From: Saturnia japonica | Lineage: Eukaryota > Arthropoda > Insecta > Lepidoptera > Saturniidae | DNA length: 64,000 nt | Assembly (NCBI GenBank): GCA_033032175.1 | Contig: CM065323.1 | Coordinates: 12,090,001 to 12,154,000, forward strand | Direction: 5' to 3' | Part shown: one piece after another, positions 48,101-63,100 of the stretch | Numbering within the stretch: the first letter of the stretch is position 1 | Layout of the letters: each line of letters opens with the position of its first letter | The notes under the pieces: model-generated | Database searches by the model: none | Told to the model about the DNA's origin: nothing | The model's input: the letters and a program-made list of their open reading frames with translations, nothing else | Position numbers and translations under genes: made by a program

Positions 48101-51100
48101 TGTAATAGTAATATACATAGATAATATATTTAATTATAAATTCCTTACGTGAATGTAATTTTTTTTTTCTAAATAAACAAATACATTAATAAAAATCACT
48201 TGTATTCATTTCAGCTCTCGTGGTGTTGAAGAAACCAGAAATAACTATTAACGAAGGTGCTAAAATATTTGTAAAATATGGAAGTTCGTTGTCAGTGACT
48301 TGTACAGTAACTGCTAATCCGGAGCCAAATATCGATTGGAAGGACGATATAGGCGATGTCATCCCAGCTAGTCCTATAGTTTGTAATATGCTACCTAATC
48401 TTGTTTTCATTAAACAACACAAAACTTGTAGGATTCTCTTGTTAACTTTGGATATTATTTTTTTTCACACACGGCCATTTAATTCCAAATTAATCAAAGC
48501 TTGTTGTAATATGGTAACTAAACGGCTGATAAACATACATATATAAATATTTAACACCCTGGCACACAACTGACAATTATTCTCATCACACAAAAATCAG
48601 TCATGGGCGGGTATCGAACCCGCGACCTCTCGGTTCAATAGTAGGCTTAATAACTAAAAATAATAATAGTAATGTTAGTAATTATAGTCAGACGAATCGT
48701 GAGCTATGTGCCTACTTAGTTATATGTACCATTTATTGATGTTAGTCAGTCGCGAGCCTATACCGGCGTCGTCTGCGCGTGTATTTATTGAACTCTGTAA
48801 CTAATATTAATAAAACCGTGATTGATGTGAAATATACTGACTTTTATTAAAGTCCCAACAGGTTATGGGCCCAGGTGATTAAATAAAAACAGTTATTGTG
48901 CATATTTCACAGGATTTAAAGTGTTAGAAGTGAATTAAAACTTTGCGTAAACAACATTGTAATGCGCAGTGTCTTTCGATGCACGATATAATTGAATCGA
49001 GGTCACGCGGACTTGCAGCTACTTTCGGACTTGTTTAATTTGTAGAATCGTTATCTTGGTGCAGCGTATAATAGATTTTTATTCATCGTTTTCGAGATAT
49101 TGGAGTTGAAATAACTTCGATATGGCGGCTTCTATTAAGATTGATCAACTTACTGGCGATAATTATGACACGTGGAAGATACAAATGCGAGCTATTTTGA
49201 AAAAAAATGACTTGTGGGAATATGTATCGAGAATGTTACGACGGCCGTCGTGTCAAGATCCGAAGTATGCCGAATGGATTAAAATGGACGGAAAAGCCGA
49301 ATCAGACATATTGTTAGCCGTCAGTCCGAGCGAGTTTACATGATTAGATTAGATGGTCTGGGGACTTCTAAGGCTATATGGGATCAATTTACATCTATGT
49401 ACCAGTCGAGCGGGCCTGCCAGGAAAGCCTCATTATTAAAGAAACTTGTGTTGACTCGCATGCAGGAAGGAGATGACCTGCGTAAGCAAATCGCGGATAT
49501 TTTTGATGCAGTCAAGAAGCTAAAAGAAATTGGAATGGTAGTGATAGATGAACTACTAGCTATATTGCTACTTTACAGCTTGCCAGATTCGTTCGTTATG
49601 TTTCGCACGGCAATGGAATCACGTGATGAATTACCATCAACTGATGTGTTGAAAGTAAAGATCATCGAAGATTATGAAGTTAGAAAATCTGAATGCGTAA
49701 ATGATGATGTGATGAATCAGTATCCATATCAAAGTCTTATAGGTGCCTTAATGTATCTGGCAGTTACTACTAGACCAGACATAGCATATGCCGTAAATTA
49801 CCTAAGCCAATTTAATACTAACTATAACACTGAACATTGGAAGGCAGCAAAACGAGTGTTACGGTATTTAAAAGGCACGTCAGACTACGGTTTAGTGTAT
49901 GAGAGAACAGGGTTACCGTTGTTTGGTGTAGTAGATGCGGACTGGGGTGCAAATATGATTGATCGTAGGTCTTACTCTGTTTTTGCTTTCATCTTAGCAG
50001 GTGCTCCAATTAGTTGGGAGGCCCGAAAGCAACGTACCATCTCGATTTATCGTCAATGAATGTAACGAAGTATTTTTTTCCACTAAAAGACTGGTGTCTC
50101 ATAGGACCACATACGTTCGTATGCACTATCTCTAATAACTCGTTTGTACGATCTTCTCTGCCGTTAGGGAATGGCACGCAAGTGATTTTTTGGCTTACAC
50201 AGTCCTCACATTCCGATAGTTGTTCACTATCTTTAAATGTCAAGCCATGCACTAGGCTATTCTTTGCCATTGCTTTCAAGTCTCGCTCGTTAAGATGTCC
50301 GAGACGCTCATGCCACATATCTATAGGTTTTTTTTACAAATTCAACATTATTTGCACTATCCTGACACAACCGAACATGAAATAAGTTACCTAGTCGGTC
50401 TGCACGCATGTGAATCTTATCATTTTCATTGATCACAATAGCTTCATTCTTTCTGAAACGAACTTCGAACCCGTGATCTGTCATTTTCGACACTGACAAT
50501 AAGTTAATTCGTAAGCCCGGCACGTAGAACACTTTCTGAATATCTATCTGGCGCTCTTCGCTACCCGTGTCTACTGAAATGCTGACCTTTCCTGTTCCGG
50601 TAATTTGTGTCCTCTCATTATTAGCCAAATTCAGCTCTGAGTCCAGCCGCGTGAAACCCTTGATTATCTGCTTATCATTGCACATATGACCCGTGCATCC
50701 GCTGTAAATACACTAAACAGGATTTCTCTGTTCACCTAGCATCACCTCTTCGGTGGTACTCATTAACATCGTCGTCTTCTGCTCATTATCACCACTCCGT
50801 TCTAATTGTTGTGCGCTCTGTTTATTCTTATTGATATGTTTGACTTTACAGTATTTCGCCATATGACCACGACGACCACGACGATAGCACTCAACATTGC
50901 TTTTATGGTCACGATTATCACTGGAGTTCTTCCTCTGATTGGCATATTTTGTGCTAGTTTGTCTGATGAACATAGCTCCCTGATCAACTATTTTCGATTT
51001 TCTGCCTGCATCAGGTTCGGTTTGACTTTCGAGAGATCTTCTCGTTGTAGTGGTATCTCTTTTGCTCTTAGATTTAGTCTTTGAACTCCTTCTATCAGTT

Positions 51101-54100
51101 CATTTTCTGTATCAGATTCTACTATCTCTTCATTATCTATTTTCTCTGTATTTTTCACATTAGGCATATTTAATTTTACTAAAATCTCTTCACCATCAAT
51201 ACTCTCTTCTTCACCCAGTATTTCTTTATATTCATGCCTAAATGCAGACTCATTTAAAAATTTTACATCTCGATTCACCACTATTTTTCTAGTTTCAGGA
51301 TCGTGTATTCTATAAGCTTTAGACTAAATATCATAACCCAGAAAAATTCCTAACTTTGAACCTGAGTCAAATTTTCCTTTCTGTTAACCCTTATCTTTAT
51401 AGTAAGCTTTCGATCCAAACACGTTCATAAAAATTACAGTAGGTTTCTTTCCCTTCCATAATGTAATTGGTATTTGACCGTTCAATGCTGTAGTCGGGCA
51501 CCGGTTTCTTATATAGTTAGCAGTATTAACTGCTTTCGCCCAAAACGCAGGAGGACATCCTGCCTGCCGCATCATACAGCACGCCATCTCAACTAGCGTT
51601 CGGTTCTTTCTCTCCGAAATTACATTTTGTTGCGGTGTGTGTGACGCTGTTAACCTTCTCCTGATTCCTTCTTTTTTTAGAAAATCATCAAATTCATTAT
51701 TCACATATTCACGGCCGTTATCTGACTGTAGATTTTTTATTTCCTATCCTTTAAATTTTTCTGCGTAGGCCTTGTAGGTTTTAAATATTTCTAGAACTTC
51801 TCTTTTATTACACATAAAATAAATTTCGCACCAACTCCATATGCCACTGTGAACCTGACTGACGCAAGCCATACAAGTATTTTTTTAACAAACACACTCT
51901 ATTATCACATTCACTCAAGTTTTTCTCCAACGTTTAGCTATTTGAAGTATTTTTTATCTGTTACTTTCTTTTGCTGTGAACCAATCTTTTGGTTTGGGAG
52001 TACTTTATCTAAAACATCACGTAGCTGCTCTGGTACTTCCATAAATACTTCCTCATCTAAAGAGCCATTAATATAAGCTGTCATGACATCCATTTGATGA
52101 ATATCTAATCACAATTCAGCTGATACCGCAGCTATAAGTCTTATTGTTGATGACCTCACGACAGGAGACGAGGTCTCATGAAAATCCTCCCCTGGCCGTC
52201 GGGAACATCCTTTTGCGACAAGCCGTACTTTCTTTCCTGTAGCTTTATTATTAAATACAAATCGGCTACCAATCACTTTTCGATTCATCGGTCGCGATAC
52301 TATTTCCCACGTACCATTTTTTATTTGTGCCAAATATTCATCCTCTAAAGCACTTCTCCATGCATTTTTGTCGTTGGTCTTTTCTATTTCATTCCATGTC
52401 ATTAGTTCAATAGTCGCTATCCCTGCCATAAACCATTCATCTAACTCTTCACCATCTAATTCACTTCACTCACTTTAGTGTATGAGAGAACAAGGTTACC
52501 GTTGTTTGGTGTAGTAGATGCGGACAGGGGTGCAAATATGATTGATCGTAGGTCATACTCTGGTTTTGCATTCATCTTAGCAGGTGCTCCAATTAGTTGG
52601 GAAGCCCGAAAGCAACGTACCATCGCATTGTCGAGCACGGAAGCTGAATACATGGCACTTTCCGAAGCCACAAAGGAAGCCATGTATCTTCGCGATATAT
52701 TAAATAATGTTGGTGTGGAGTATGATTCGGTCACACTATTCAATGATAACCAGGGTGCAATTAAACTTGCGCAGAGCAGGAATTATCACTCGCGAACCAA
52801 GCATATTGACGTGAGGCACCACTTTATTCGAGATATGTGCGAACAAAATGTGATATATCTAAAATACTTGAGTACAGACCAAATGCCTGCAGATGTCTGA
52901 CCAAGGGTTTGAGTGGCAAAAAGCATTATGAATGCATGAGTAATCTCGGTATGATGGATGTATGCGAAACCCAAAGATACTCGCTCACGACTTCGAGGGG
53001 AGGTGTTAGTAATTATAGTCAGACGAATCGTGAGCTATGTGCTTAGTTATATGTACCATTTATTGATGTTAGTCAGTCGCGAGCCTATACCGGCGTCGTC
53101 TGCGCGTGTATTTATTGAACTCTGTAACTAATATTAATAAAATCGTGATTTATGTGAAATATACTGATTATTTATTGAAGTCCCAACAAGTAATAATAGC
53201 TTTGGATTAAAAGTACGAAAACTAGTAAAAAAATAGAAGGAAGTTATTTAACTAACACAATTTAAATACGTGCTAAAATCGATTTAATAACTTATAATAA
53301 CAGCAAATTCTTTAAATAATTATAGGAGTAAAATAGATATCACTGTATTTGTTATAAAAAAAAATAAAAAATTACAATTTAAACACCGATAATAATTAAT
53401 TAATGTATTAATTTGTAGAATTGTGTAGCGGATTTCAAATACAGCAAGACTTTGACAATCAGCAACGCGATAAAATCAAAGAAATATTACTGCACATCTC
53501 AAAATAAACAAGGACAAGTAATGGACACGGTTGAAGTGACCGTATTATCTCCATTTAAAGTCAACAGTTATCCTGGAGGCAAGTAAACGATTGATATAGG
53601 TATTCTGTTCTCAAAACTAATCTTACTATATATGTTTAGATATATAGATGATACAAATCAGATGCCCAGAGAGCTCCATAAAAAAAGGATATCTTTGTGG
53701 TGACCAGACCTGATGAATCTGTTCTAGATGACTTATTCTACAAGTGTACTTTGTTTGAGGAACTTGGCACTTTTTCTATCTCTTTGTTCTTTTTATGCTT
53801 ATACCACATAGAGTATTATGAGCACAGCATATTTTCTTCTTCGACTATTGACTGTTGGCTATTTTCTAAGTATTGACACTTATTATGCACATAATAGGTA
53901 TTACAAACTTACTTTTTAATAGTAGTATTGACTTCTACTGCATTTTTTTTACAGAAATTATAAACGGCGTATATGGGAATCCTACGAAAATAAAATGCGA
54001 CATAACATCTCACTTGCCATTGATAATAACATGGTCTCATACAAATGATAGAACAAATTTAAAAGAAACAGTAAGAGCTTCCAATAACTACACCATATCC

Positions 54101-57100
54101 TGGGATCAAACTGAACTTACTATTAACGCCATGAACTTTGACTCAGTTGGAGAATATACCTGCAGAGCTTCATTGCCTTTTAATGACGAAAAATTTAAAG
54201 AATTTACAACGAAAGTTAAACTAGAAAATTTAAGTATGTATAACACTATAGACTAGTCTAAATGGTGTGTAGTAGCAAACAATCGTACTATCTACGTTAT
54301 ATTAAGCAGTCATTGCAGCTTATAGCTATTTAAAACCATATTCAAATAGAAACGCATTTTAAAGCCAATCAATAAATTATAAATGTTGCTATAGTACGTC
54401 CATCACCAACCACATGTATCCGATCGCAATATAGCAGCGTGATAATGAAACAGTTAGAAACTGCTGATGATTTAATAGGTCACTTCTGTGTACACAATAT
54501 TAATATGATATAATAATGTTCATTAAGGTAAATTTGCTAACGTTTTATTTTTAATTTGAAAAATTACAGTACCACCAACAATTATAGATAAAAATGTGAC
54601 AAAAATTCAAGTAGAAGAAAATTCACCGGCTCTTATACAGTGCAAGTAAGCATCAATTACTTGTTGATTATAATTATAAAGTTCAGATATTTGCCTTTTC
54701 TGCGAAAAATAGGGGAGACTAGAGTTAGAGTTATTTAGGTAGTTAAGAAATAATTATAGTTTAAACTTTAATCCTTACAGTAATTCGAGCAACCATAAAT
54801 TGTCAAAAAGCATGAAAGAGAATTTTAGTGAATTAGTTTAAAAAATTTAGAAGTAAATTTTTTTAAGGAGCAGTAGGACAAACCTGCGTTTTTGTCAGTT
54901 GAAAAAAGAAAAGATTTCCGTTCTCCGATTGCTATAGATAATTAAAAATGAAGAATAGGAGAATCTTTTCAACATTCTCTGTCAAATGAGGCATACTTAT
55001 TAAATTGCCAACAAATGTTCATGCACGTTTAATTCCAGAGTTGCAGATATAAGTCTGAAGCCCACTATTAGATGGGAATTTAAAGCTCGCAATGGGCATG
55101 AATTTCTATCCATACCTCAGTTTGTTGAGGAGATGAGCATACCAAGTGCTGTAATGCGTAATACTGGTTACTACAGATGTATTGCTGAGAATATCATGGG
55201 AATCGATGATAAAGTGACAGGTAACTGGTAAATAAATATAAAATCGACAATAAAACAATATTACTTAGCCAATAAGAATATTACAAACTTTTATGTAATC
55301 GCTGTTATTCGATCCAATATAAAATGAATTTATCCATACATTATACATTCATCCTTCGAATGAGATAGAGTGGTCTACACGCTCAAAGATATTTATCAAA
55401 ATGCAACTTGTGCTATATATAGATTGCACTGTTTTTGCTACGAAGGAAAATCTAAAGAGTCATAAAGATCACTCACCCATTGTGAAAAATAAAAATAATA
55501 AAGTTGCTGTTAAGGTCGCTAAGGATGACAGTATGGTGTAGAAAATATGTCTCTAATGTCAATTACTAAGGAAGATATCTCTCTTCATTAGCATACTTAA
55601 TATGTGCTGGGTTATATACAAAAGAAGAAATACAACATTTTCTAGTATAGCTTTGTTTTTGTTTATCTAAATATGTTTGTTATTATGATTTTAGATATCT
55701 TCTTCTTTTGAGTACGCCTCTAACATTTCGACGTAGTCTTCTTTAATCTACATCACTCCATTCTATCATGTACTATCAACTATGCCTCTTTTACAAGCCT
55801 TTGAACCAAGGTTTATTTCACTTCCCGTAAGATGTTTCCGCACTCATTGACTCCTCTTAAGAAAAACGAAACCTGGCTCTAGATACAAGACTTAAATGTT
55901 TATATATTACTATTTTAGAGTTGGTTGTTACTAAGATGCCCGTGGCTATTATATTGGAAGGTATGAATACTAGTGTACTGTATGGTACTGAGCTTGTCAT
56001 AAACTGCAGAATATTGGCCTACCCAGTCCCGAAGGTTACTTGGGCTGATAGTTCAGGAAAATTGATATACTCTGAGGTAACTAATTCACACATTTCACGA
56101 ACCACTATTTCTATTAATGAAAAAATTGAATTCCTATGTGTTTTATACTGTTCAAATAGTTGTTAATCGATTAAAAATATTTTTTTTACATTAAATAAGT
56201 TTTTTGGCTTTGAACACCAGTTAATTATCTTTTACATAGTAACAGTATTTTATTTTTTCTATTTCAGGGCTGAATATTTCAACTCTTAATTTTTGTGAAC
56301 TACTTGTATAAGTTTTCTTATTATTAATGCAAACAATGTAATCAAGTTATTTCATTTTTACCATGATCTGGGTATTGTTATGAAAACATATATTTTGGAA
56401 CTGCCTCATTAGCCTAGTGGTCATAAGTGCGACTGTAATGCTCGAGGTCCTGGGTTCGATACCCAGGTTGAGCTTTTAAATTCTCAGTAGCAGCTCGGAG
56501 TGTGGCTTTGTCCCCGATTAATGGCAATAGGCTCGCCACCTTTTACATGGGACCTAAAAACATACCCAGCAAACTGCGGATGTACATTAGTTACCCTCTG
56601 CTTAACCCTTCGAGGACACAGGCCTGATGGCATGTATATATGTATATTTAGGAAATGCGAATAGAATGAATAAATAGTATAGAGTATATAATTATAAATA
56701 TAATAGTGCGGATCCCCTCCAACCGCTTGAGACTAACAAATTACTGATCCTTTTTTTTAGTTTGACAAAATGTAACTAATCATAAAATACGTCGCGCTGG
56801 ACAATTAGTAAATTAATTTGTAACACAGACAGTGTTATATTTTAGATTAGCACATACTAAATAGGTACTTTAGAGTCTTTCGTAGTAAAAGACACTTTCT
56901 TTAGTAATAAATCATAGAAATCTAAAAGCTAATTTACATTTGCAGGTTCTAATAACAAATAATGAATACGAATACACGAGCGTATTAAAAGTTCCGAATG
57001 TGAAGAAACCAGGAAAATACTTTTGCTCGGCGGAGAATATACAAGGCAAAACTAGTGCAAATATTGGAGTTACTGTCTCTTCTCCGTTTAACGTAATGGA

Positions 57101-60100
57101 ATATCCCGAACGTAAGAACTCGGTATATTTTTCTCAATTTTACAGTCCTTAGCGCGGTTACAATGTTACTTGACGTTTTTCTTATAATACACCATCAACG
57201 GAAAAATTATGTATAATGTTCTTTTATGTCTGTAAAAAGCAAAACATCTGTTTCAGTTCAATAAAAAATCTTTTCAATCAAAATAATTACAGTATAGCTA
57301 GGCTTAAGAAATCACATTAAGAATGTTTCGGTGGTAATAAATGTATAGATTTATATATTAGTGTAGCACGATATTTTGATTGCAATTAATGCCAATATAC
57401 AGAGGTACCAACTACTCGATGAAAGTACCCAGGTCTAATTCTCTAACTGTAAATTAACTCAATACTAAAGGGTTTAATTGACCTTATTAAAACTGATATC
57501 TGGGAGATCGAGTTGCGCCCTGTGCTTAAAAAACCTGCGTAGGTAATCTTGGAACATAAAACATTATACAAATACAAATTTTCATGCAAATTGTTCGAGC
57601 CGTTTCCCAGATACCTAGATATTACATAATATATTATTATACAAGAATTGCTCACTAAATGGTATTAAATTTAATTGTTGGCCTTGACTTGCTTAAAATT
57701 TCCACACATTATCTTGACTATGAACTGAAAGTACTTTGTGATACAATATTCATTGATGAAAAATAATTTTGTGTTCATATTTTTAGCTATCACAAACTCG
57801 GCATACAATAAACCGATCACAATTAAATGTGACATACGCTCTCATATACCAATTACAATATCTTGGTACCGTTTGAACGAGAAGACGAGAGCAAAAGAGA
57901 TTATAAGGCCGTCAGATAAATATTCCATCTCTTGGGACGAAAGAAGATTAATGATCAACCACGTAGATCTTGATTTACTAGGGAGTTACTCATGCAAAGC
58001 ATCTTTATTGTTTGATAAGGATGAATTTATAGAATTCAATACAGATGTAAAAGCGAAAGGATTACGTGAGTATTTAAAAATAATACTTGAATATTTTTAC
58101 CAAGAATTGACATTTGATCCATATTTACCACGATCAATAATATATATTTTTGATAATCTTAGTTTTCTTTGGCATATCGGAGATAAATCGGCAGAGCCCT
58201 AACCCGCAAAAACAATTTTGGTTGGACCTAACTAAAAACGTCCCTTTTCATCTACAGTTCATCCAGTATCGTTTGCTTAGTTTTAATATCACAACCAAAT
58301 ATTGATAATGGCTACGATATTGTTTACTTTATCTAGTAAATTCTTCATTACCAGTTTAACATGTAATGTAGTATTTTTTAAACATTTTATTTAATTAAAA
58401 TTTCAAAATTATACAATTTGTTTCTAAGGAGACTCGCTTAGTAGCTAAAAAATTGAGTAAAATTTATCTGAATTATTTATTACAAATACAGTAACAAACA
58501 ATGTAATCAATTTACTTTATCTTTTCCAGTATATCCGAAAATAGATAAAAACGTCACCACGGTCGAAGTCCAGGAGAATACATCAGCTTCCATCAATTGT
58601 TTGTGAGTTTTCGGTTTTCGTGATTTTGCTACTTGCATTATTTTCTGGCACTCGTAGAAAACGTAGTTTAAAGTAATAAGATTACTTTTTGCTAAATTCA
58701 GGGGTCTGAAGCTGTGTAAAATCTGCATCAATATAGGCTGATTTTTATATTATATATTATACTATATATAATTTTTTATAAATTTTATTTTATCAGGATA
58801 TTACATGCAACTCCGTATCCGAAAATAACTTGGGAGTTCAAGTGTCGAGGTTCGAATAAATATTTAATTGTACCAGGTATGGGAGAAACAATAGAAATAC
58901 CAAATGCTGTCATGAATAATTCTGGTTACTATAAATGTATAGCCAAAAACGTTGCAGGCTCTGATGTAAAAATTACAGGTAATTTGTAAATTAATTACAG
59001 CTAGATCACAAGTGACTGATTCCAAAGTCTTTTTTATATTTATCATTGCCAGTGAAGTCAGTGAATACGACTCAAAAGTACTTATTGTTTTTTTTAAATA
59101 CTAGAGCTTTGCCTGCGGTTTCACTCGTGTCATAGTTTAGTTATATCCCATTATATATTGTTATCCTTTTTTTTGGAATGCCATCGAAACAAACGTCAAG
59201 AACATAAGACATTCACCTCGTAACATGGCATCAAATGTGAAAAATGTGAAAGCATTCGTTGGTATATATTACATTTGGCTACTAGATGTCGTAGTTTGTA
59301 TTATATAAATATCCACCCCATCTATTACACCCTTATATATTGAATTTCAAAAAAAATTATGAAAATGCCTATTTTACTTTCTAACTGGATTGTTAAATAT
59401 TAATATTCATAGATTTATCTTCAAAAATGAGGATTTTCATAGAAATTTTAATCCTCTTTTCCACCACCTCAGGGGGCGTCATTTAAAAACCCTTCCTTAT
59501 TACTCACCTGAAGTGTAAAAGGAATCTGCATGCGAATTTTTACGGTCCTAAACACAGTAGTTTGGGATGTTCATTGATATGTTAATCGGTTAGTTACTGA
59601 CATTAAAAGTCAAAGAATATTATCACGTCATACTTATTTGTTTCAGAGCTCATTGTAAAGAAGCCACCGGTTGTGACTATATCAGAAGGAACGAAAATTA
59701 ATAGTGCATACGGTAAAGAACTTTTAATGACTTGCAAAGTTATTGCATATCCTAAACCAACCATTACTTGGAATGATGATAAGGGCACTATTTTACCTAC
59801 TGAGGTAATTACACATTTTTTGTATTTTTCTTCTAGTAATCTTGTAACAGAATTTGGTATTCATTTTATATATCATTTGTTATTAAAAATGTATCAGACC
59901 CTATTTTATAACACAATTTATTTGGGGTTTACCATTTTGGGAAATTATTTAAGTAGTAATTTTCTGTTAATTTGCCCTATTAGTTATTTTGCAAATAAAT
60001 ATATTTCAACGACACTGAAACCTCTTGCAAAGCGTTTACTGGTCCTGCGTGAGAGTAGAACATATGTTAATTTACCAGTTATCTACCAAAGAACGTTACA

Positions 60101-63100
60101 ATTATTTCTTGTCACCAGCTGACACATCTAACTCCAGTTGACTGACTTAGATATTTATAAGATCAAGCGGTCGCCCAATGATCGAATTTCGACCAGCGAC
60201 TTTGTAATCATAGACTATTTTCTGTTTGACATTTGCAGTATGAACCTAAACAATGAATATTATATAACTTGCTGTCAATTTTCATTGAGTGAAAATGACA
60301 ATATTTTAGGGGGTCTAAGTTCAATGGCACTGGCATAATATATTAGCAACAGATATTATAGAAAAACTTTAGCTTTCTGCACTCCTTCTCCATATAAACT
60401 TTAACCATACCAAATCTCACAGTCTTCCGTGCACGCAATACGCTTAAAAAGGGGTAGAAAGATTTTGCTTCACGTAATGTAATAATGATGATATCTTATA
60501 AAATATTTTGTAAACACTTTTATGTACACAGTGTATATAACATATTTATCAGTCAAATATTTTTTATTTCTTTATATCTTCCATTTCTGTAATAAAATGT
60601 TTTAGACTTTACCAGGCAACAATACATACGAGTACACCAGCCTACTAAGAATACCAAATTTTAAAAAAATTATCCGATTTTATTGTCGTGCTGTGAACAA
60701 CATAGGGGAAGATGAAGCTAATATTTATGTCACAGTACCAACAATATTATCTGTCGACTCTGAAGGTAAAATTAATCTTTTCATAAATGAGAAAATATAT
60801 TTAAATAGTAATCTAGTTACGCACATAAAATAGTATAGAGTTATATAATTTCTAATTAAAAGTGTTTTTTTTTTAAATATTGCATGTTATGGTTAGAACT
60901 TCAATTTCAAGGTATATACTGTATAGAAAATAAGGTAAACAATTTTTTGTTTGTAATATAATTTAGTTTGGTTAAACAAATTTAGCAAATTTTTAAAATG
61001 TACTGAATAGTAGCCGGACTAAATATTTACATTTATTTTCCAATTTTTTTTACCAAACAATATGTTTTCTCGTTTTTTGTATATATCATAAAAAATACGC
61101 AATGCTTCATCTTCGTGGACATAGAGTCCAATTCAATTTATAATAAGGATAGATAAAAATAAACATCATTGTTTTCAGTTACTATGAACGTGGAATACGG
61201 TAAACCAGCAACGATAAAATGTGGTGTAAAATCACAAATGCCAATAGTAATAACATGGAATCACGTCAATGCTATAACAAAAGAAACGGAGATTGTGCGA
61301 GCTTCTAAGGAATATTTTCTACCATGGGATTCAACTAAACTGATTATTAGGTCTATGGATTACAACTTGGTTGGAAAATATTCTTGCAAAGCATCATTAC
61401 TCTTCGACCCTGAACAATATGCAATACACGATACGAATGTCAACATTAACAGATTGAGTAAGCTTTAATTTTAATATTTTTCCACAGTTTCCCGATAGCC
61501 ACACTATGTGAGAACGATACTGATCACGAATATGTCATTAAAAAAAATGTTGTTTGTAAAAAAGTACAAAAATTTTAAATTTCATTCATTTCTTAACTGA
61601 TTTTGTACACGGGAAGTCTAAGTATTTACACAATTAATGGGCTTTAAGAATCGTCAATATTACTTCTAGAAATAAAATAAAAGTTCAAAAATTTTAGTAT
61701 TCATCAATTCTCAACCAATTCTGTTCAAATATTGTAGGCAGAAAGCATACATCATACTATAACTGAGAGGCTATAAGAATCGTTAATAATGCATTAGAAA
61801 TTGTATTTACAATAAAAAATTTAAGCCGATTTAGATGACAATTGTATACGGGAACATGATATGGCATATGAAATGTCAACAATATGAGTAAAAATAAAAT
61901 TACGAGATGTAAATAACTACTGCGTAGTAACAAACGCCTGCGGAGTCGGGGACACCTTTAGTATATATATGTATATATATTGTAAATCTCAAATTTATTC
62001 TCAATGTCTCTTTGTTATTCATTTTCATTATTAACTGTATTAAAGAAAATATAACAATTTACTTAAATTTCTTTCAGTACCTCCTAAACTTAACAAAACA
62101 TATAGTGTAATTGAAATCAATGAAAATAAACCAGCTACCATAGAATGCAAGTGAGTATTTTTCCTTTTAAAAGGCAGTTGAAGAGTCTTTTAAAATTGCT
62201 TTAAGATATACTGTAAGAAGAAACCGTAATATAAAATTTACCATCCAATTTCATAGGAATAATGAATAAATTATAACTGCAAATCGATGTCAAATTATTG
62301 TACATATTTGGGTATTTCCGATTTTGGAATACTTTAACAAACCTTGCCCGTGTTACTTATGAATACTATACTTAGTCACTGTGAGAAAAAACATGAAAGG
62401 ATCTCGTAATTTAAGTACTAACAAAGCATTATAAACATCTAATAGCCGAATTCTTCATTATAATTTTAGAGTCCTCGAAGGTACGCCTATACCGAAATTA
62501 TCATGGCAATTTAAAAGCCGTGAATCACGAGAATTTTTACCTATACCAGGTTTTGCGGAATATTTGCGTATACCAAGCGCTGTACTACAAAGTGCTGGTA
62601 ACTACAGATGTATTGCTGAAAATTCTGCCGGTCGCGATGATAAGACTACAGGTAATTAAAATAGATGAAAAATAAATAAAGAAATGTTTTCACTTCTATC
62701 ACGTATACTTGCTAAAAAATTTTTAAACATAATTTATACAATTCGTGCTTGTTCTAAATTTAAAACATTTTTATTCTCTTGTGAGTAAAAGAGTGTTTTA
62801 TACACAGTTATCGATGAATAAAATACCCTTTTTCGAGTGACAATGGTAAAAAAGTAACTATTTAACCAAAAGTGACTGAATGATATTTCAAGAGAGATTT
62901 TAATAAATAACCAGTCGAAGGTAGTAAAACGGATTTCTGATTACATAGTTACAATACAAAATTTAATTCTACTAAAGTAGCAATTGAGCTTCCGTAACTA
63001 TAACACTAAACAAAATGATTTGAATGCCTATTTACTGAGTACAGTTGGATAAAAGTGAAACTATAATAGTTTGATTTACTTAGCTACAACGGTTGTTTCA

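Larger units (their letters stand above)
48673..53188 (+). mobile_element. copia-type LTR retrotransposon, internally scrambled
   Basis: 4,516 bp, LTRs of 188 and 185 bp, TG...CA ends, 5-bp duplication AGTAA (48668-48672 and 53189-53193). The primer site GGTTATGGGCCCAGG directly after the 5' LTR matches the anticodon region of initiator tRNA-Met, as in Drosophila copia. A purine tract AGGGGAGG precedes the 3' LTR. The middle (about 50.0-52.47 kb) is on the minus strand. It lies in the intron between the halves of gene 2 Ig1. Confidence 0.93.

Noticed and set aside
48600..48640. tRNA-like block (GGGTATCGAACCCGCGACCT) before the copia element
   Set aside because: Resembles a reversed box B of another SINE fragment, too short to call.
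59673..60122. 149-codon open frame extending the Ig7 exon
   Set aside because: Beyond the donor GTAATT at 59805 the reading is AT-rich intron; the paralogue stops at the same donor.
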